DNA of 64,000 bases from Schleiferiaceae bacterium. GTDB taxonomy: Bacteria > Bacteroidota > Bacteroidia > Flavobacteriales > Schleiferiaceae. Shown here one piece after another: positions 16,028 to 24,629 of the stretch. Under the pieces are notes generated by a model. It did no database searches. It saw nothing but the letters and a program-made list of their open reading frames with translations, and was not told where the DNA came from. The stretch lies in contig JAGYIN010000001.1 in NCBI GenBank assembly GCA_018402665.1, positions 186,001 through 250,000 on the forward strand, given 5' to 3'. The translations under genes were made by a program, and so were the position numbers. Positions within the stretch are counted from its first letter, which is position 1. Every line of letters begins with the position of its first letter.

Positions 16028-18796
16028 ATGACTACACACATCGAAATCAAACGCGCAGCGGTCAACAACCTCAAAGACGTTAGCGTTAACATCCCTAGAA
16101 ATCAGCTTATTGTCATCACCGGGGTAAGTGGCTCTGGGAAAAGTTCGCTGGCTTTTGACACACTTTTTGCTGAGGGACAGCGTCGGTATGTGGAGAGTTT
16201 GAGCGCCTATGCGCGTCAGTTTCTAGGAAAATTAGACAAACCCAAGGTGGAATACATTAAAGGAATTCCGCCTGCAGTTGCCATACAACAAAAGGTAAGT
16301 AGTCGAAACCCGAGATCTACAGTAGGTACAACCACTGAGATCTATGACTACTTGAAATTACTTTTCGCAAGAATTGGAAAAACGTACAGTCCCGTTTCTG
16401 GTGCGGTAGTGAAACGACACAACGTAAGCGATGTCATGAAAGCTATTCACCAGCTTGGTGAAGGCACACGTTTTCTAATTACTGCACCCGTAACGTTCAA
16501 AGACCGCACAACACTCGAACACTTATCCATTCTCTCTCAGCAAGGCTTTGCTAGAATATTAGTGAATGAAGAGATTGTAAGTATAGAGCAGATCCTAGAA
16601 GAAGACAGCTACACAGCAGATCGCATTCAACTGGTTGTGGATCGGGCGGTCGTTCGCAGGAATGATGAAGACAATGACTACCGACTTCAAGATTCCATTC
16701 AAACTGCATTTTATGAGGGTCGCGGAAGCTGTGAATTGCGTTTTATGGACGAACGTCCTGCTATGGAATTTAATAGTCTCTTCGAATTAGACGGCATTAG
16801 TTTCACAGAACCCACCCTTCATCTATTCAGCTTTAATAATCCTTTGGGTGCCTGTCCAAGCTGTGAAGGCTTTGGAAGCATTATGGGCATCGATGAAGAC
16901 CTGGTGGTACCCAATCCACATTTAAGTGTTTACGAAGGCTGCATTGCACCTTGGAAGGGAGATACCATGGGCAAATGGAAGGATAAGTTTATTCTAGGGG
17001 CCGCAGCGTATGATTTTCCGGTACATCGTCCGTACATAGACCTCACCGAGGCTGAAAAAACACTCCTTTGGGAGGGTGCGAAAGGTGTTAAAGGCATTTA
17101 CGATCTGTTCAAGCACCTCGAAAGCAAAAGCTATAAAATTCAGTTTAGGGTGATGTTAAGCCGCTACCGCGGACGAACCGTTTGTACTACCTGCAAGGGC
17201 AAACGACTCAAACCAGAAGCGAATTATGTTAAAGTGGGAGGTCGCTCCCTAAGTGACTTAGTAGAACTACCACTGCGAAAACTTAAGATCTTTTTCCATG
17301 AACTAGAATTGGACGAACAAGATGCAAGCATTGCGAAGCGGTTACTTACGGAAATTACCACGCGAATAGACTTTCTTATTTCAGTTGGACTTCCCTACCT
17401 GACTTTAAACCGGGTTTCAAGCACACTTAGCGGCGGAGAAAGCCAACGCATCCAATTGGCCACCTCGCTTGGATCTTCACTAGTAGGATCGCTTTATATT
17501 CTAGACGAACCCAGTATAGGATTGCATCCAAAAGACGCGCAGCAGCTCATTACCGTTATTGAAGCATTGCGTGACAATGGTAATACGGTCGTTGTTGTGG
17601 AGCATGAAGAAGCTTTTATGCGTGCTGCTGATTTCCTCATTGACATTGGTCCTGCTGCGGGAAATTTGGGAGGCGAAATCATCGCTGCCGGACTGCCTGA
17701 AGACGTCCTGCGCCATGAAACTTCCTTAACTGCAGCCTATTTAAATGGTACCAAACAGATTCCATTGCCGAAACGACTTCGCAAACCCACTGGCACAATC
17801 GTTTTAGAAGGCGTACGTCAACATAATTTGAAGGGATTTGATGTTTCTTTTCCACTAGGCGTATTTAGTGTAGTGGCGGGCGTAAGCGGCTCAGGTAAGA
17901 GTACACTGATCAAGCAAATCCTCTATCCAGCGCTGAAAAAGCATTTGGAAATGGTCGGGGAACGACCGGGCATCCACAAGGCACTCAAGGGTGACTTGAA
18001 CGCCATTCAGCACGTAGAGATGGTTGATCAAAATCCCATCGGCAAATCATCCCGCTCTAATCCGGTGACCTACCTCAAAGCCTATGATGATATTCGGAAC
18101 CTTTTTGCCAGCGAAGAATTGGCCCGTGTAAGAGGCTATAAGGCAAAGCATTTCAGCTTTAATACTGATGGTGGACGCTGCGACACTTGTAAAGGAGAAG
18201 GGGAAGTCACTATTGAAATGCAATTCATGGCAGATGTGCACCTTCCTTGTGAAACTTGTCATGGAAAACGCTTCAAAGCAGAAATTCTAGAGGTCAAATT
18301 TAAAGGTAAGACCATCGCTGACATACTGGATTGCACCATAGACGAAGTCATCGAATTCTTTAAAGTACACAACGAAGTTAAGATTGCAAATAAGCTGCAG
18401 CCTCTGCAGGATGTAGGCTTGGGATATGCACATGTAGGACAAAGTAGTTCTACACTCAGCGGCGGAGAAGCGCAGCGTGTTAAATTGGCTTTCTTCTTAT
18501 CGAAAGGGATTAAAAACGGGAAAACACTTTTTCTGTTTGATGAGCCTACTACTGGCCTTCACTTCGATGATGTGAAGAAATTACTTCGAGCGTTTAATGA
18601 ATTGGTTGACCTTGGGCATACTGTGCTTGTGATTGAACACGACTTAGATGTCATTAAGCGTTGTGATCATGTCATAGAGATCGGACCAGAAGGAGGGGAA
18701 TTGGGCGGTCAATTGCTCTACGCAGGGCCACCAAATGAATTGATTTCAGTTCAAGGAAGTCCTACCGCCGAAGCATTAAAAGCACATACCGCTTAA
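16028..18796 (+). CDS. uvrA: excinuclease ABC subunit A
   Basis: 922 aa. Two ABC ATPase modules: Walker A GVSGSGKSSL (~33-42) and GVSGSGKSTL (~618-627), and signatures LSGGESQRI and LSGGEAQRV. Three zinc-binding Cys groups are visible: CPSCEGFG, CTTCKGKR and CDTCKGEGE...CETCHGKR. UvrA dimers scan DNA for bulky lesions and load UvrB in nucleotide excision repair. Length and motif order match standard UvrA. A small hairpin (18800-18813) lies just past the stop; the strong terminator comes about 160 bases further on. Confidence 0.97.
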   Translation: MTTHIEIKRAAVNNLKDVSVNIPRNQLIVITGVSGSGKSSLAFDTLFAEGQRRYVESLSAYARQFLGKLDKPKVEYIKGIPPAVAIQQKVSSRNPRSTVGTTTEIYDYLKLLFARIGKTYSPVSGAVVKRHNVSDVMKAIHQLGEGTRFLITAPVTFKDRTTLEHLSILSQQGFARILVNEEIVSIEQILEEDSYTADRIQLVVDRAVVRRNDEDNDYRLQDSIQTAFYEGRGSCELRFMDERPAMEFNSLFELDGISFTEPTLHLFSFNNPLGACPSCEGFGSIMGIDEDLVVPNPHLSVYEGCIAPWKGDTMGKWKDKFILGAAAYDFPVHRPYIDLTEAEKTLLWEGAKGVKGIYDLFKHLESKSYKIQFRVMLSRYRGRTVCTTCKGKRLKPEANYVKVGGRSLSDLVELPLRKLKIFFHELELDEQDASIAKRLLTEITTRIDFLISVGLPYLTLNRVSSTLSGGESQRIQLATSLGSSLVGSLYILDEPSIGLHPKDAQQLITVIEALRDNGNTVVVVEHEEAFMRAADFLIDIGPAAGNLGGEIIAAGLPEDVLRHETSLTAAYLNGTKQIPLPKRLRKPTGTIVLEGVRQHNLKGFDVSFPLGVFSVVAGVSGSGKSTLIKQILYPALKKHLEMVGERPGIHKALKGDLNAIQHVEMVDQNPIGKSSRSNPVTYLKAYDDIRNLFASEELARVRGYKAKHFSFNTDGGRCDTCKGEGEVTIEMQFMADVHLPCETCHGKRFKAEILEVKFKGKTIADILDCTIDEVIEFFKVHNEVKIANKLQPLQDVGLGYAHVGQSSSTLSGGEAQRVKLAFFLSKGIKNGKTLFLFDEPTTGLHFDDVKKLLRAFNELVDLGHTVLVIEHDLDVIKRCDHVIEIGPEGGELGGQLLYAGPPNELISVQGSPTAEALKAHTA

Positions 18797-18908
18797 GTAG
18801 TCTCAATCGAGACACTGTAAGCGGAAAACTATACACCAATAAAATAGGTCGGATAGTCAAAACGCTTTAATTATAAGGGAATCCTCAACAATTCCACAGT
18901 TGTGTCGT

Positions 18909-18916
18909 TAACTTTG
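18909..18916 (+). promoter_or_regulatory. -7 promoter box (TAACTTTG) of the candidate small RNA
   Basis: Perfect TAnnTTTG box in the gap between uvrA and the convergent methyltransferase gene, with no protein start codon downstream that makes sense. Transcription would start near 18921, right at the first hairpin of the candidate RNA. Confidence 0.45.
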
Positions 18917-18920
18917 AAGC

Positions 18921-18989
18921 GTACCCGAGAGGGTAGCTTAGGTTTATTGGTTTGGTATACGGTCTGCTTCGGCGGACCGTATCTTTTTT
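18921..18989 (+). ncRNA. candidate small RNA (~69 nt) downstream of uvrA
   Basis: A promoter-like box at 18909-18916 is followed by a hairpin with a GNRA-type loop (TACCC-GAGA-GGGTA, 18922-18935), a ~21-base single-stranded T/G-rich linker, and a strong terminator hairpin with a TTCG loop (18957-18982) plus six T. This is the layout of a short intergenic small RNA gene. Alternatively the terminator may simply end a long uvrA 3' untranslated region. No known RNA family recognised (not tRNA, 6S, SRP RNA or tmRNA). Confidence 0.4.
18957..18989 (+). terminator. rho-independent terminator with TTCG tetraloop
   Basis: ATACGGTCTGC pairs with GCGGACCGTAT (one G-U) around TTCG, followed by CTTTTTT. 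Ends the candidate small RNA and/or uvrA readthrough. Confidence 0.85.
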
Positions 18990-18998
18990 ACCCTATTC

Positions 18999-19790
18999 CT
19001 ATTCCATTTGCGATCCTGCACATTGATAAAGTAATACTGCTGCAGCGACACTTACGTTTAAACTATCCACGGACCTTCCCTCCATCGGAATAATGACATT
19101 TTCGTAGCCACTCTCGAGCCACGAAGAAGAAAGACCTCCACTCTCCTCTCCAAGAATAATTGCCGATTTCGATGCCCAATTCACTTCATACATCGATACC
19201 GCATCCTCATGCATGTGCATAATGTATCCGGTAAAGCCACTCGCATTCAACCATTGCCGCACTTGATCGCTTGATCCCATAAAAATAGGCAGCTCAAAAA
19301 GTGCGCCTGTAGCGTTACGGACTACATTGGGGCCAAAAGGATCCAATGCGGGATCTGCTAAAACAATGGCTCCGGCACCCGCCGCTAAAGCAGTACGCAT
19401 GATTGCCCCTAAATTCCCAGGTTTCTCAATGCCTTCGACCACTACTATACGTCGGGCTGCATCAAGAATCTTCGAACGCGATGCAAAGCTGCTATCTGGA
19501 CGATAGAATACCGCCACCACATCTTCAGTAGCGTCACGATAAGCAATCTTTTCATATACTTTAGCCGCTACCTCAAAGTGCTCAGCACTTTCTGGCACAC
19601 CTTCTAAGGGCGGAGCGTGCTCCAGTGTCCACAACTCTTTCATCTCCCAATGACATGCCAACGCTCGCTCCACCTCTCGGCGTCCTTCAACTACACAAAC
19701 GCCAAAGACTTTACGTGCTTTACTTTTAGAGACTAATTGGACAATCTCCTTTACTTTTGGATTATTAAGACTAGAAATGTAGCGGCTCAT
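18999..19790 (-). CDS. SpoU-family RNA 2'-O-methyltransferase
   Basis: 263 aa from the ATG at 19790 (MSRYISSLNNPKVKEIVQL). An N-terminal substrate-binding part is followed by the SPOUT knot motifs: EGIEKPGNLGAIMRTALAAG (motif 1, abridged), ILGEESGGLS (motif 2) and IPMEGRSVDSLNVSVAAAVLLY (motif 3; key residues N and S-L-N-V). It transfers a methyl group from SAM to a ribose 2'-OH of rRNA or tRNA; the exact target cannot be told. An upstream ATG at 19859 lies inside the divergent SUI1 gene and is unlikely. Start codons of the two divergent genes are only four bases apart. Confidence 0.9.
   Translation of the reverse strand: MSRYISSLNNPKVKEIVQLVSKSKARKVFGVCVVEGRREVERALACHWEMKELWTLEHAPPLEGVPESAEHFEVAAKVYEKIAYRDATEDVVAVFYRPDSSFASRSKILDAARRIVVVEGIEKPGNLGAIMRTALAAGAGAIVLADPALDPFGPNVVRNATGALFELPIFMGSSDQVRQWLNASGFTGYIMHMHEDAVSMYEVNWASKSAIILGEESGGLSSSWLESGYENVIIPMEGRSVDSLNVSVAAAVLLYQCAGSQME
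19752..19759 (+). promoter_or_regulatory. -7 promoter box (TACTTTTG) of the SUI1 gene
   Basis: Perfect TAnnTTTG box 35 bases before the ATG at 19795, lying within the first codons of the opposite-strand methyltransferase gene. Confidence 0.45.
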
Positions 19791-19794
19791 AGAT

Positions 19795-20160
19795 ATGGCT
19801 AAAAAGAATAGACCAAAGAAAATCAATTTAGAGGACTTAGGAGGCTTTGTCTTTAGCACGAATCCAGAATTTGAACCTCCCGTTTATGAAGACGGCGATG
19901 ATGAATCACTAAAACCCGGAGAGCAACTGCTGGAACTTTATTTTGAGAAGAAAGGACGTGGCGGTAAGCAAGTAGTCATCATTAAAGGTTTCGTGGGTAG
20001 CGAAGACGAACTAAAAGAAGTAGGAAAATCGCTCAAGCAACATTGTGGCGTGGGCGGTAGTACTAAGGATGGAGAAATCATCCTTCAAGGTAATGTTCGC
20101 GCTAAAGCCACTGATTTTTTGCATAAAGAGGGCTATAAAACAAAGCGCATCGGAGGGTAA
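19795..20160 (+). CDS. SUI1/eIF1-like translation initiation factor family protein
   Basis: 121 aa. The C-terminal ~75 residues match the SUI1 (eIF1/YciH) fold: KKGRGGKQVVIIKGF (~52-66), ELKEVGKSLKQHCGVGGSTKDGEI and a closing LHKEGYKTKRIGG. The N-terminal ~45 residues are acidic and probably disordered. Bacterial members are stress-related translation factors that bind the 30S subunit (established for the family, effect here not known). It starts four bases from the divergent methyltransferase gene and is convergent with bshA; an A/T-rich imperfect hairpin (20175-20206) lies between them. Confidence 0.9.
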   Translation: MAKKNRPKKINLEDLGGFVFSTNPEFEPPVYEDGDDESLKPGEQLLELYFEKKGRGGKQVVIIKGFVGSEDELKEVGKSLKQHCGVGGSTKDGEIILQGNVRAKATDFLHKEGYKTKRIGG

Positions 20161-20246
20161 TTTGCCTTTCTTACCTGAAAAAAAGATGAAATTTCGACTT
20201 TTTTCAAGTGACAACAACATCCGCTAAATTCGTGTCTCAAACAAGA

Positions 20247-21374
20247 CTAATAGACTGCGGCAAGCGCTTTTTCATAGGCCGCTTCATACATGGGAACGAT
20301 CTTTTCTATGGAAAACTTCTTCGCATGATCAAAAGCCTGTCGCTTAAACTGAGCCAATTTCTCTTCGTCCTGCAACAACGATAAACCGAAGGCTGCCATC
20401 TCTTCGACCGCCCCTGGCGATGCCAAATAACCGGTAACCCCATGCACATTTACCTCAGGTATACCGCCTGCGTTGGAACTGATCACAGGAACTTTTGCAG
20501 CCATTGCTTCCAAAGCCACTAATCCGAAACTCTCGTTCTCAGAGGTAAGCAGAAAAAGATCACTCATGCATAGGAGTCGTCGCACCTCTGAAGTTTTTCC
20601 TAAGAATTTCACCTTATCAGCAATTCCTAGGTCTCTTGTTTGCTGTTCCGCACGTTCACGTTCAGGGCCGTCACCAAGCATGAGTAAGATGGCATCTTCC
20701 TCTTGCTGAATACGGTGAAAAATAGAGATCACATCAGGTATTCGCTTCAACTTTCGCATGTTGGAAATGTGAATGATGATCCGCTCGTTATTGGGCGCTA
20801 TCTGTGTTCTATTGCAACGGTCTTCTATTTGATACAGGTCGATGTCTATGAAATTTGGAATAACCTCGATATCCTTTTTAATCACAAAAGAGCTCAACGT
20901 GTCTTTCTTTAGGCTCTCGCTGACGCTGGTTACTACATCACTTTTATTGATTGAAAACGTTACCGCAGGCTTATACGACGGGTTCTTTCCCACAAGGGTA
21001 ATATCCGTGCCGTGCAGCGTAGTTACCACTGGTAAATATTTGCCTTTTTCTAACAGGATTTTTTTAGCCATGTACGCGGCATATGCATGTGGAATAGCAT
21101 AATGTACGTGCAATAATTCGATGCCCTCCGTTAATACGGTATCCACCATTTTTGAACTCAGTGCCAATTCATAAGGCTGGTATTCAAACAACGGATAATC
21201 GTGCACATTGACTTCGTGATAGAAAATGTTCGGCTCCAAGATGTCCAGGCGCACAGGCTGGCTGTAGGTGATAAAGTGAATTTCATGGCCTTTTTTGGCC
21301 AATTGGATGCCTAATTCTGTAGCAACCACTCCTGATCCACCATAGGTGGGATAACAAACAACTCCAATTTTCAT
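20247..21374 (-). CDS. bshA: N-acetyl-alpha-D-glucosaminyl L-malate synthase
   Basis: 375 aa GT4-type glycosyltransferase. The N-terminal MKIGVVCYPTYGGSGVVATELG, HVHYAIPHAYAAYMAKKIL (~95-112), TTLHGTDITLVG (~122-133) and C-terminal SENESFGLVALEAMA with the E-x7-E type donor motif are those of BshA. It joins UDP-GlcNAc to L-malate, the first step of bacillithiol synthesis in the cytosol. No bshB or bshC is adjacent. It follows the GH3 hydrolase gene on the same strand by 18 bases; a near -7 box (TACATTTA, 21409-21416) sits inside the end of that gene. Confidence 0.95.
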   Translation of the reverse strand: MKIGVVCYPTYGGSGVVATELGIQLAKKGHEIHFITYSQPVRLDILEPNIFYHEVNVHDYPLFEYQPYELALSSKMVDTVLTEGIELLHVHYAIPHAYAAYMAKKILLEKGKYLPVVTTLHGTDITLVGKNPSYKPAVTFSINKSDVVTSVSESLKKDTLSSFVIKKDIEVIPNFIDIDLYQIEDRCNRTQIAPNNERIIIHISNMRKLKRIPDVISIFHRIQQEEDAILLMLGDGPERERAEQQTRDLGIADKVKFLGKTSEVRRLLCMSDLFLLTSENESFGLVALEAMAAKVPVISSNAGGIPEVNVHGVTGYLASPGAVEEMAAFGLSLLQDEEKLAQFKRQAFDHAKKFSIEKIVPMYEAAYEKALAAVY

Positions 21375-21392
21375 GCGGCTAAGGTATTTCTC

Positions 21393-24299
21393 TTAATTAA
21401 GGGCGTCGTAAATGTACTCTTGTATATTGGTTCGGACGTCCAATTTGCTGAGTTTCCAATTCTCTGCATCGGGAAAGGTTCTGTTGCTAAGAAATATATA
21501 AAGCAAATCCTCCTTTGGGTCCATCCATACCATTGTACCAGTAAAACCCGTGTGACCAAAACTTTGTTCAGATGCACAGGTACAACTTGGGCCTGGTCCC
21601 TCTTCTAACTGCTTTCGATCAAAGCCCAAACCGCGTCTGTTTTGCAACTCACAAAAGGCACAACCGCTGAACAACTGCACGGTCGACTCCTGAAAATAGC
21701 GATGTCCACCATAGTACCCTCCGTTTAAATACATCTGCATCATTTTCGCTAAGTCGTTTGCATTTGCAAACAAGCCTGCGTGACCCGCAACTCCATTCAT
21801 CATCGCAGCGCCCATATCGTGCACAGTACCGTGAACCGTAGTATTGCGCCAGTATCCGTCTTCTTCAGTAGGAACAATCTCGCTTTTAGAAAACCCCACA
21901 ATCAGAGGGTTGTACGTCAAGCGACGGGCACCCAGCGGCGCAAAAAAAGTATGTGCCACCCACTGGTCCAGCGGTTCATTAAACCGCTCTTCAAGCATTT
22001 CTTGAAACAAATAATACCCCAGATCAGAATAGCTGTATTCTGTTCCTTTCAGCGGGCTCTTGGCCAACATAGCAAACATGGTATCCCGAATGTTGGATCG
22101 CAAATACATCCCGGGGACCACCGCATTAAACCCCTCAGCAGGAATGGCACTATACCAATATGACTTTGTACTGTCATTTTCTATGGTCGACGCATAAAAA
22201 GGAATCCAAGCCTGCAAGCCACTTTGGTGTGCTAAGACATCTTCGAAAACCAATTTTTCTTTGTCCGAACCTTTTAATCGATTCGTATGATTACCGAGGG
22301 TAGACTTTAAGAGTAGCGGCTGCTTTTCGTACCACGTCATTATACCAGGTAGTGTCGCCGTAATCTTTGTAATCGAAGCAATATCATAAAGATCGGTCCA
22401 TTCCACAGGATCGGTTTCTGCGTAGGTGTGTGAACCAAAAACCTTATCATAGATTATGGTCCCGTTGCGGGCCACGATAACCTGTGCACCTGGAGTGGCA
22501 CCTTGTACGATGGCATGTTGAACGGTAGAATCGATGCGATTTAAGGGGCCCGCATCAAGACCTACCTCAAAAGGGAGACCGTACTTTAGTCGAAGTAACT
22601 CTTCAGTCTGTTCTCCATCACCAACCTCGCCCCACTGGTTGAGATTTACGGGCAAGGTGCCCTTAGTTTTTCTTGCCCCAAACAAGAACTGCGGCGCCAA
22701 AAGTTGAGCGTAATTGTCATTCTCATACATAATCAAAACACGGACGTTTTCTCCCAACATGGGGTAGCTCAAGATGCCGTAAGGATTTGCGAAATGTATG
22801 ATGTATACGGGTTTACCGGTGGCCGCCAATCGCTCAAGCAGCACCTTCTCGCTTGCCTCAAGTTTATATCGACGCCATGGATTCTTTACGTTCTGATGAA
22901 AGCTCACCACAAAGGCATCTTTGGAAGCCAAAACGCTCTCGTTTATATCCGCCCCATTTTGATGGGACATACTAACGTAACGATCAAGATATTCGTTAAC
23001 TGTGGCAGAAGACGTAAAATCACCCAAAGCGATGTGCAGGAAGTTTTGCTCTACATTTTTTACAGGGAATGCAGCCGTACCGTGTTCCAATAAAGTCGCT
23101 GCATTTCGAATGAGGTTGAAGGACACTCTTTGGTTCCAATCTTCTCTTTCAAACGAACCTTGGTCCGAGGTTAGCAACGTGGGATCGACCTCCTTATGCG
23201 CTTCGAGCCAATCCGCATACGCCCTGCAATTTGACTTTGCCACCAAGATTCTTCTCACGCGTTCATCTAAGGATTGCATGGAAATCTTATCTGTGGCCAA
23301 GGCATCTTGAAAAGCTTTGGTGGCCTTAGGCACGTCCATGGGAAAGAGCAAAATATCATTGCCCGCGGCAAACGCTGCCAACTCTAACTCTCCTGGAGGA
23401 GCAAAGGCTGCAGCTCCCTTCATGTTCAACGCGTCGGTAATAATTAGGCCTTCATATCCCCATTGATCTCTCAAAATCTCCTGAATGACCTTGTGTGAAA
23501 GACTCGTGGGTTTTCCAGAGGGCTCAAGAGAAGGGATATTCAAATGGGCTATCATAATGGCCCCAACTCCCGCATCAATAGCCCCCTTGAACGGCACCCA
23601 CTCTACTTCCATAAGTTCACTGAGGGTGCGGTCGACTTTCGGCAAGGTTTTATGGCTATCCTGATGGGTATCTCCGTGACCGGGAAAATGCTTTCCACAG
23701 GCCAAGACTTTTTCAACTTGTATCCCACGAATTACAGAGCGCCCCATGGCATCCACTAGGGTGGCGTTTGAACCAAAAGATCGGGCACCAATAATGGGAT
23801 TGGCGGCATTCGTATTCACATCAAGTACAGGGGAGAAACTCATATGCACACCAACGGCGCTACACTCTCTAGCCATTGCTGCGCCCAGATAATAAGCATC
23901 CTCCCTACCCCCAGCTGCCCCTACAGTCAGCGACGTTGGAAATTTATAGGTACTATCAAGGCGCATGGCCTGTCCCCATTCCGCATCTTGACCCACGAGT
24001 AGCGGGAATGTCGCAGCCCCCTGAAGTCGGTGTAGTAATTTCTTTTGGCGCTCAGGTCCACCTTGCATGACGATAACGCCTCCGATGTGGTAATCACGGA
24101 CCAGCGCTTCTAATTCTGCTTGGTGCTCTTCACCTTTATTACTGTAGGCAGCGACCATAAATAATTGGCCAATCTTTTCTTCAAGGGTCATCGCACTGAG
24201 CGTAGAATCCACATTAAACGATTGAGCATAAAGTCCTTTACCTGGCAAAATTGCCAGCGTTAAGGTTATAAAGAGGGTTTTGAGAAAGCGTACTTCCAT
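21393..24299 (-). CDS. GH3 beta-N-acetylhexosaminidase-like + serine beta-lactamase-like fusion
   Basis: 968 aa from the ATG at 24299; a TTG at 24317 is less likely because the signal peptide starts MEVRFLKTLFITLTL and cleaves near LYA-QSF. Residues ~30-370 are glycoside hydrolase family 3 with the NagZ-type motif KHFPGHGDTHQDSH (~200-213). Residues ~370-590 are a linking region resembling the GH3 C-terminal domain. Residues ~610-960 are a serine hydrolase of the beta-lactamase/penicillin-binding type, with SITK (~643-646, SxxK), YSYSD (YxN position, here Ser-Asp) and HTGFTGT. Likely a periplasmic or outer-membrane enzyme of peptidoglycan turnover (inference). It precedes bshA and is divergent from the mutL operon. 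Confidence 0.92.
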   Translation of the reverse strand: MEVRFLKTLFITLTLAILPGKGLYAQSFNVDSTLSAMTLEEKIGQLFMVAAYSNKGEEHQAELEALVRDYHIGGVIVMQGGPERQKKLLHRLQGAATFPLLVGQDAEWGQAMRLDSTYKFPTSLTVGAAGGREDAYYLGAAMARECSAVGVHMSFSPVLDVNTNAANPIIGARSFGSNATLVDAMGRSVIRGIQVEKVLACGKHFPGHGDTHQDSHKTLPKVDRTLSELMEVEWVPFKGAIDAGVGAIMIAHLNIPSLEPSGKPTSLSHKVIQEILRDQWGYEGLIITDALNMKGAAAFAPPGELELAAFAAGNDILLFPMDVPKATKAFQDALATDKISMQSLDERVRRILVAKSNCRAYADWLEAHKEVDPTLLTSDQGSFEREDWNQRVSFNLIRNAATLLEHGTAAFPVKNVEQNFLHIALGDFTSSATVNEYLDRYVSMSHQNGADINESVLASKDAFVVSFHQNVKNPWRRYKLEASEKVLLERLAATGKPVYIIHFANPYGILSYPMLGENVRVLIMYENDNYAQLLAPQFLFGARKTKGTLPVNLNQWGEVGDGEQTEELLRLKYGLPFEVGLDAGPLNRIDSTVQHAIVQGATPGAQVIVARNGTIIYDKVFGSHTYAETDPVEWTDLYDIASITKITATLPGIMTWYEKQPLLLKSTLGNHTNRLKGSDKEKLVFEDVLAHQSGLQAWIPFYASTIENDSTKSYWYSAIPAEGFNAVVPGMYLRSNIRDTMFAMLAKSPLKGTEYSYSDLGYYLFQEMLEERFNEPLDQWVAHTFFAPLGARRLTYNPLIVGFSKSEIVPTEEDGYWRNTTVHGTVHDMGAAMMNGVAGHAGLFANANDLAKMMQMYLNGGYYGGHRYFQESTVQLFSGCAFCELQNRRGLGFDRKQLEEGPGPSCTCASEQSFGHTGFTGTMVWMDPKEDLLYIFLSNRTFPDAENWKLSKLDVRTNIQEYIYDALN

Positions 24300-24325
24300 A
24301 GGTCGATAAAGTGCCAAGGGGTTCT

Positions 24326-24333
24326 TACCTTTG
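24326..24333 (+). promoter_or_regulatory. -7 promoter box (TACCTTTG) of the mutL-rhomboid operon
   Basis: Perfect TAnnTTTG box 20 bases before the ATG at 24354, the first gene of a five-gene run. Confidence 0.5.
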
Positions 24334-24353
24334 AGATGAGAATATAGAAAGAT

Positions 24354-24629
24354 ATGGGACTATTTGAACGACGCCAACCTCGCGGTTTTCAACACCAACC
24401 TAGATTTCACAACGAGCGTAAAGATCGTTTGAGAATCTTGGAACGCAATGAAGGCGTAGATGAAATTCCCTTTCAGAATAAGGATAAATACCGCGATCGA
24501 TTAAGAGAAAATTGGGACTTGCGAAGAAAAAGAAGCGCTGGCGCCAGTGAAGGCTATGGAAAACGTTTGTTGTTTAGCTTTTTATTCCTTGTTGTTCTGG
24601 TCATTACTGCCGTTAAATTCCTAGCCTAG
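24354..24629 (+). CDS. small basic protein with one C-terminal membrane helix
   Basis: 91 aa. The first ~65 residues are strongly charged and Arg-rich (RRQPRGFQHQPRF, RDRLRENWDLRRKR). Residues ~70-90 form one hydrophobic segment (LLFSFLFLVVLVITAVKFLA). It would be a tail-anchored inner-membrane protein facing the cytosol. No named family recognised. Its stop overlaps the GTG start of mutL by one base (TAGTG), so it is first in the operon and its translation is probably coupled to mutL. Confidence 0.75.
   Translation: MGLFERRQPRGFQHQPRFHNERKDRLRILERNEGVDEIPFQNKDKYRDRLRENWDLRRKRSAGASEGYGKRLLFSFLFLVVLVITAVKFLA

Noticed and set aside
18902-19093. 63-codon plus-strand ORF after uvrA
   Set aside because: It runs through the strong terminator hairpin and 95 bases of the convergent methyltransferase gene; better explained by the candidate small RNA and shadow coding.
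20175-20206. A/T-rich imperfect palindrome between the SUI1 and bshA genes as a terminator
   Set aside because: It lacks a GC-rich stem; it might weakly stop transcription but I cannot support it as a defined feature.
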